Part shown: piece after piece, positions 60,155-64,000 of the stretch
How the letters are laid out: each line of letters starts with the position of its first letter
How positions within the stretch are numbered: the stretch's first letter is position 1
Origin: Nocardia vinacea
GTDB lineage: Bacteria > Actinomycetota > Actinomycetes > Mycobacteriales > Mycobacteriaceae
Length of the DNA stretch: 64,000 bases
Direction: 5' to 3'
Assembly: GCF_035920345.1 (NCBI RefSeq)
Contig: NZ_CP109149.1
Coordinates: 2,170,001 to 2,234,000, forward strand
The notes under the pieces: generated by a model
What the model saw: the letters and a program-made list of their open reading frames with translations, nothing else
Databases searched by the model: none
Told to the model about the DNA's origin: nothing
Translations under genes and position numbers: made by a program

Positions 60155-62506
60155 TCAATCGCGCGAAAATGCCGCCGCCGCCGCCATTTCCAGGTCCTGG
60201 TAGGGCTTGCCGCTCACGTCCTCGATGACCTGGTGCATGGTTCCACCGGTGAACGGGAACGGTGAGCGGTAGCTCGCGGATACGGATTGACCGCTGTCGC
60301 GGCCGACGCGGATTCCTTCCCCGACGCCGGAGAACACGATGGGCTGGGTCCGCATGTCCTCCAGTGAGCCGACCGGGTTCTCATCGATATACAGGACGGC
60401 ATCACCGGTGGGTGTGAAGTTGTCGGGGCGGGTGCCGCGGCGTTCGTACCGTAGCCCGAGGATATGGTCGCCCAGCGGTACCGTCCGATCGGAAACGATG
60501 GTCTGCTCTTCCTCGCCGAGGAAGTTGTAGGTGTAACAAAGGTGGCCGTCCTTGACGTACAGGGTGTGTCCACCGAGTCGGCCGCCGTGGGCGAACAGCA
60601 CTCCCTCGGCATCGGCACTGTCGATCGTCGTCTCTGCGAGCAGCGCGAACGACCGTCCCTGAATCTCCAGCGCCGCACCGGGTCCCACGTCCGCGACGCC
60701 CGGGTAGTAAACGGCACTGTCCCGCTTCGCGCCGTAGGTCGGGCGGTAGCGGGTCATCATGGAGACGACGTCGAGATCGTTGAGCGGCAAGCCGCTGTAT
60801 TTCTCGGCCTCCGAGAACCACAGCGCCTTCAGCTCCTCCAGCTTCTCGGGATGAACCTCGGCCAGGTCGTGCATCTGGCTGCGGTCCTGCTCGATATGGA
60901 ACAGTTCCCAGCGGTCCTGGTCGAAATGCCCCCAGCCGGACGGGCATGCCGCGTGAACGGTGTCGGCGAACCACCCGCGATGCCAGATCCCGCGCGTGCC
61001 GAGCATCGAATAGAACTGCGTGTGCTTGCCGACGTCCGCGTTCGCGTCATCGAACAGCGCACGGAAACTGATCCCTTCCAAGGGACGCTGCTCCACGTGC
61101 TTGACAGTGTCCGGGGGTGTGATGCCGAGCAGGTCGTAGACGGTCGGGGTGATATCGCAGACGTTGAGGTACTGGTGGCGCACCTCGCCGCGGGCGGCCA
61201 CCCCGGCGGGCCACGACATGAGGCACGGGTCGGCGATGCCGCCTTCGTGCGAGGCATATCGCTTGTACAGCTTGTACGGGGTGTTGAACGCCATCGCCCA
61301 CCCGATGCTGTAGTGGCTGTAGGTGGTCGGCGAACCCAGCTCGTCGAGCTTGGTCAGACTGTCCTCGACCGTGTCGATGTAGCCGTTGAAGAACTTCATT
61401 TCGTTGGCGGTGCCGTTCGGACCACCCTCGCCGCTGGCACCGTTGTCGGAGAAGGCGACGATGATGGTGTTGTCCAGTTGGCCGCTTTCTTCGAGATAGT
61501 CCAGCAGTCGGCCGATCTGGGCGTCGGTGTAGGACAGGAATCCGGCGAACACCTCCGCCTGCCGTCGGAACAGCCGCTTCTCGTCCTCCGACAGCGAATC
61601 CCACGCTCGCACCGTGTCCAGCATCGGCCACGGCTTGCCGTCGGCACTGGTGACATTCGCATACGGGTTCATCGGCGACAGTTCGGTATTCTCCGGCACC
61701 AGACCCATGCGCTTCTGGTTCTCCAGCACGATCTCGCGATACTTCTCATAGCCCATGTCGAAGCGGCCGCGGTACTTGTCGGCCCACTCCCGCGGCACAT
61801 GGTGCGGCGCATGCCCGCATCCCGGGCACAGGTAGGTGAACCACGGCTTATCGGGGGCGACCACTTTCGAGTCGCGGATGAACTCGATCGCCTTGTCGGC
61901 CAGATCCTTCGACAGGTGATATCCGTCTTCCGGTGCGTACGGCTGTGAGATCGGGTGATTGTCGTACACCAGATTCGGATACCACTGGTCAGCCTCGCCA
62001 CCGAGGAAACCGTAGAACCGCTCGAACCCACGCCCCAGCGGCCAATGCCGCTTGGACGCGGCCAGATTCTCCTCTTCCAGTGGTGTCATATGCCATTTGC
62101 CGACCGCGTACGTGTTCCACCCGCGCTCGGCGAGGACCTCCGAGCACAGCGCGGTTTCGGCCGGTATGCGGCCACACATACTCGGGAACCCATCGGTGAA
62201 CTCCTCGATGGTCGCCATGCCGACCGAGGTCGCATTTCGGCCGGTCATCAAGGAGGCACGGGTGGGCGAACACAGGGCGGTGGTGTGGAACTGCGTGAAC
62301 TGCACACCGCGATCGGCGATTCGCTTCATGTTCGGCATCTCGACCAGACCGCCGTAGCAGTCCCAGGTACCGATCCCGATGTCGTCCCACACCAGATACA
62401 GCACATTCGGCGCGCCCCGCGGCGCCGTCGGTTCCGCGTAAGGCCCCCAATCGGGGACCGAATCACGGATATCCAGCGCGACCTCTCCTTCGAACTTCCT
62501 GGCCAT
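60155..62506 (-). CDS. Arylsulfatase
   Basis: 783 residues from ATG 62506, with GGAGG 6 nt upstream (ATG 62509 is adjacent). The formylglycine signature TTALCSPTRASLMTGRN places the modified Cys at residue 79. The metal-binding VWDDIGIGTWDCYG, KWHMTP and AFSDNGASGEGGPNG complete the active site. The C-terminal ~200 residues are a beta-rich domain. This is the large cytosolic/PAS-like sulfatase subfamily (no signal peptide); it cleaves sulfate esters, possibly to obtain sulfur. It needs Cys-to-formylglycine conversion, but the neighbouring FGE gene is broken, so activity depends on another FGE in the genome. Confidence 0.9.
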   Translation of the reverse strand: MARKFEGEVALDIRDSVPDWGPYAEPTAPRGAPNVLYLVWDDIGIGTWDCYGGLVEMPNMKRIADRGVQFTQFHTTALCSPTRASLMTGRNATSVGMATIEEFTDGFPSMCGRIPAETALCSEVLAERGWNTYAVGKWHMTPLEEENLAASKRHWPLGRGFERFYGFLGGEADQWYPNLVYDNHPISQPYAPEDGYHLSKDLADKAIEFIRDSKVVAPDKPWFTYLCPGCGHAPHHVPREWADKYRGRFDMGYEKYREIVLENQKRMGLVPENTELSPMNPYANVTSADGKPWPMLDTVRAWDSLSEDEKRLFRRQAEVFAGFLSYTDAQIGRLLDYLEESGQLDNTIIVAFSDNGASGEGGPNGTANEMKFFNGYIDTVEDSLTKLDELGSPTTYSHYSIGWAMAFNTPYKLYKRYASHEGGIADPCLMSWPAGVAARGEVRHQYLNVCDITPTVYDLLGITPPDTVKHVEQRPLEGISFRALFDDANADVGKHTQFYSMLGTRGIWHRGWFADTVHAACPSGWGHFDQDRWELFHIEQDRSQMHDLAEVHPEKLEELKALWFSEAEKYSGLPLNDLDVVSMMTRYRPTYGAKRDSAVYYPGVADVGPGAALEIQGRSFALLAETTIDSADAEGVLFAHGGRLGGHTLYVKDGHLCYTYNFLGEEEQTIVSDRTVPLGDHILGLRYERRGTRPDNFTPTGDAVLYIDENPVGSLEDMRTQPIVFSGVGEGIRVGRDSGQSVSASYRSPFPFTGGTMHQVIEDVSGKPYQDLEMAAAAAFSRD

Positions 62507-62888
62507 CATCCACCTCCGGTACGAGAGCTGTTCGTTTGCCATTCGTCCTGGTCCGGGCTCCGGACCTCATGCCGAGTACACGCGCGAACGCCGACCGGTG
62601 CGGCTGTCGTGTTGGGATGCACATTCCCAGCTCCGGCGATACCGCGGAGACGGGCTCGGATATTCGATTCGACGTGTGGTGGTCGTGCTCTCCCGGACAT
62701 GTTGTCGGGAAGTTTGCTGATCAACGCCTTCCGTACAGAGAGTACGGCGACCCACCGCGATGTGTCACGAGTTCGGCGGCAGGGGCGACCGAGTTCGGAA
62801 CAGGTTGAGTTCGTACGTGGTCACCGGCGGCGTCCAGCCGATGATTGCGAGCGCCGACCTCGGATTCGGATTGCTGAAGATCTGAGGT
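62507..62888. other. Intergenic region before the sulfatase
   Basis: About 380 bp. It should carry the sulfatase promoter on the minus strand. Frames present are short and Arg/Ser-rich, with no family motifs. No clear promoter or repeat was identified. Confidence 0.4.
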
Positions 62889-63098
62889 TCAGTCGACGCC
62901 GAGGGCGACTTCGGTTGATTTGATGAGGACGGTGACGCGGGAGCCGTCGCTGAGCTCGAGGTCGTCGGCGGCGTCGCGGGTGATGGAGGACGTGATTTCG
63001 TCGCCGCCGGCCAGCCGGACGCGGACGACGGCCATCGCTTCGCCGCGGGTGACCGAGACGACTGTTCCAACGAGTTGGTTTCGTGTGGATAGTCGCAT
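62889..63098 (-). CDS. TOBE/Mop-domain molybdate-binding protein
   Basis: 69 residues from ATG 63098. A single Mop domain: MRLSTRNQLVGTVVSVTRGE, then VRVRLAGGDEITSSITRDAA, DLELSDGSRVTVLIKSTEVA. Such molbindins bind molybdate or tungstate as oligomers in the cytosol and buffer or sense it. The length is normal for a one-domain form. No molybdate transporter gene is in view. Confidence 0.85.
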   Translation of the reverse strand: MRLSTRNQLVGTVVSVTRGEAMAVVRVRLAGGDEITSSITRDAADDLELSDGSRVTVLIKSTEVALGVD

Positions 63099-63287
63099 GT
63101 CGGTGATCCTACGCAGTGCAGGCACCGATTCATCGGATGTTCGTCCACGCCGCACGGGGTAGCGTTTGCCCGCGCAAATGCCACCGGTTGTGCCGACGCG
63201 AATTCTGCGCCGAGGTGGCATCTGACGGGTGCACATTGTCGCGGCACCGTTCGTACTGGCGATTCTCAACACCGTCGGGTTCTAGCC

Positions 63288-64000
63288 TCAGGTGGTGCCC
63301 GCGCTCATGCCGCCGGAGATGGTGATCGCTTCGCCGTTGAAATGGCGCCCGGATTCGCCGACCAAGAGCAGGATGGCTTGGGAAACCTCTTGCGGCACAA
63401 TCAGATCACCATTCGGCGGACCGGCGGCGAACATCGCCTCCACATCCTCGAGTGTGGGATTCTCGATATCGGGCACCATCGCCGAATACATTGCCGGATT
63501 CATGATCATATCGGTGCGCACACCGGCCGGTAGTACCGCGTTGACGGTGATGCCGTGCGGAATTACCTCGTGGGCAAGCGATTTGACCAAACCGATGACA
63601 CCCCATTTCGCTGCCGCGTAGTGGCCGGAGTTCGCCGCTCCCATGCGGCCGACGATGGACGAGGTGGCAACGATTCTGCCCCACCCGCGTTCGATCATGT
63701 GCGGCAAGACCGCGCGGAAACTGTGGAAGACGCCGGTGAGATTGACATCGATCATGTCCTGCCACATCTGCTCGTCCATCTCGGCGACGGCCGCGCCGGA
63801 GGCGATACCCGCGTTGGCGAGCAGTATGTCGATCCGACCGAACTCGGCGATGGCTCGTTCGGCGAGCCCGCCCATCGCGGCGCGGCTACGCACATCGGCC
63901 TGCACCGCGACGCAACGCCGCCCGGTCTCCTCGACGAGCTTGACGGTCTGGGCGAGATCGTCTTCGGAACTCAGCGGGTACGGCACGCTGCCGATAGCTT
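63288..64000 (-). CDS. Mycofactocin-coupled SDR oxidoreductase (N-terminus outside window)
   Basis: The frame is open to the right edge, so the N-terminal NAD-binding glycine motif is not seen. The visible part starts with SVPYPLSSEDDLAQTVKLVE and CVAVQADVRSRAAM, an insert and spacing characteristic of mycofactocin-type SDRs. Then come ILLANAGI, the catalytic SSIVG and YAAAK (Ser, Tyr-x3-Lys), and a C-terminal GEAITISGGMSAG. These enzymes bind NAD tightly and pass electrons to mycofactocin. The substrate alcohol is not predictable. Confidence 0.87.
   Translation of the reverse strand, partial: AIGSVPYPLSSEDDLAQTVKLVEETGRRCVAVQADVRSRAAMGGLAERAIAEFGRIDILLANAGIASGAAVAEMDEQMWQDMIDVNLTGVFHSFRAVLPHMIERGWGRIVATSSIVGRMGAANSGHYAAAKWGVIGLVKSLAHEVIPHGITVNAVLPAGVRTDMIMNPAMYSAMVPDIENPTLEDVEAMFAAGPPNGDLIVPQEVSQAILLLVGESGRHFNGEAITISGGMSAGTT

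Overview
The window is high-GC actinobacterial DNA and most resembles Nocardia or a close mycolic-acid relative. Pointers are WXG100-type export-substrate genes with a very large polymorphic toxin, an EspR-like regulator/ImmA/MAB_1171c-type trio, LGFP repeats in a cell-wall hydrolase, an L,D-transpeptidase lipoprotein, an F420-type LLM oxidoreductase, a mycofactocin-type SDR and a Nit1C ('MSMEG_0565-0572') cluster. I saw no rRNA, tRNA or CRISPR array. Identifications come from reading the translations; no database search was run.

Layout. (1) 1-11755, minus strand: a contact-toxin locus with a frameshifted WXG100 gene, an immunity-like protein, a WXG-like/disordered protein and a giant toxin (over 2,800 residues visible) holding a SecA-like ATPase and a papain-like glutamine-deamidase-type domain; it runs off the left edge. 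(2) 11735-18085: two diverged copies of the toxin-side regulator region. Copy 1 encodes an intact regulator with a palindromic operator; copy 2 has an in-frame internal deletion and a damaged operator but keeps the ImmA-like protease and membrane protein. Between them lies a three-gene tryptophan-type operon (TDO, PLP enzyme, TDO-like). (3) 18191-19121: inverted repeats bracket a lipoprotein gene, like a transposon without transposase. MmcQ/YjbR and VOC-remnant genes follow. (4) 20123-27726, minus: a complete tightly coupled Nit1C operon whose second nitrilase homologue has lost its catalytic Cys and Glu. (5) 28794-31656, plus: a low-GC probable RiPP operon, consisting of a 69-residue precursor with two copies of a P-R-x-V-A-x-C-D motif, a B12-type radical SAM C-methyltransferase and a GNAT enzyme. 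(6) 31792-40740: a putative conflict module, with a lipase-like hydrolase overlapping a caspase/STAND/WD40 protein, facing a helical-repeat/kinase-like protein. (7) 41289-49628: MerR/hydrolase/MFS, an L,D-transpeptidase, a nitroreductase-family protein, a secreted lipase, enoyl-CoA hydratase and PncC. (8) 49775-57930: LLM oxidoreductase, M6 protease, a secreted protein, a multi-domain peptidoglycan hydrolase, a LuxR regulator and a desaturase. (9) 58000-64000: decayed adenylating-enzyme and ArsR genes, a 64-residue secreted peptide, a broken formylglycine-generating-enzyme gene next to an intact arylsulfatase, a TOBE protein and a partial SDR.

The most unusual items are the RiPP operon, the caspase-STAND/lipase module, the catalytically dead nitrilase paralogue, the duplicated ESX-type regulator with the TDO operon between its copies, and the transposon-like repeats around the lipoprotein gene.
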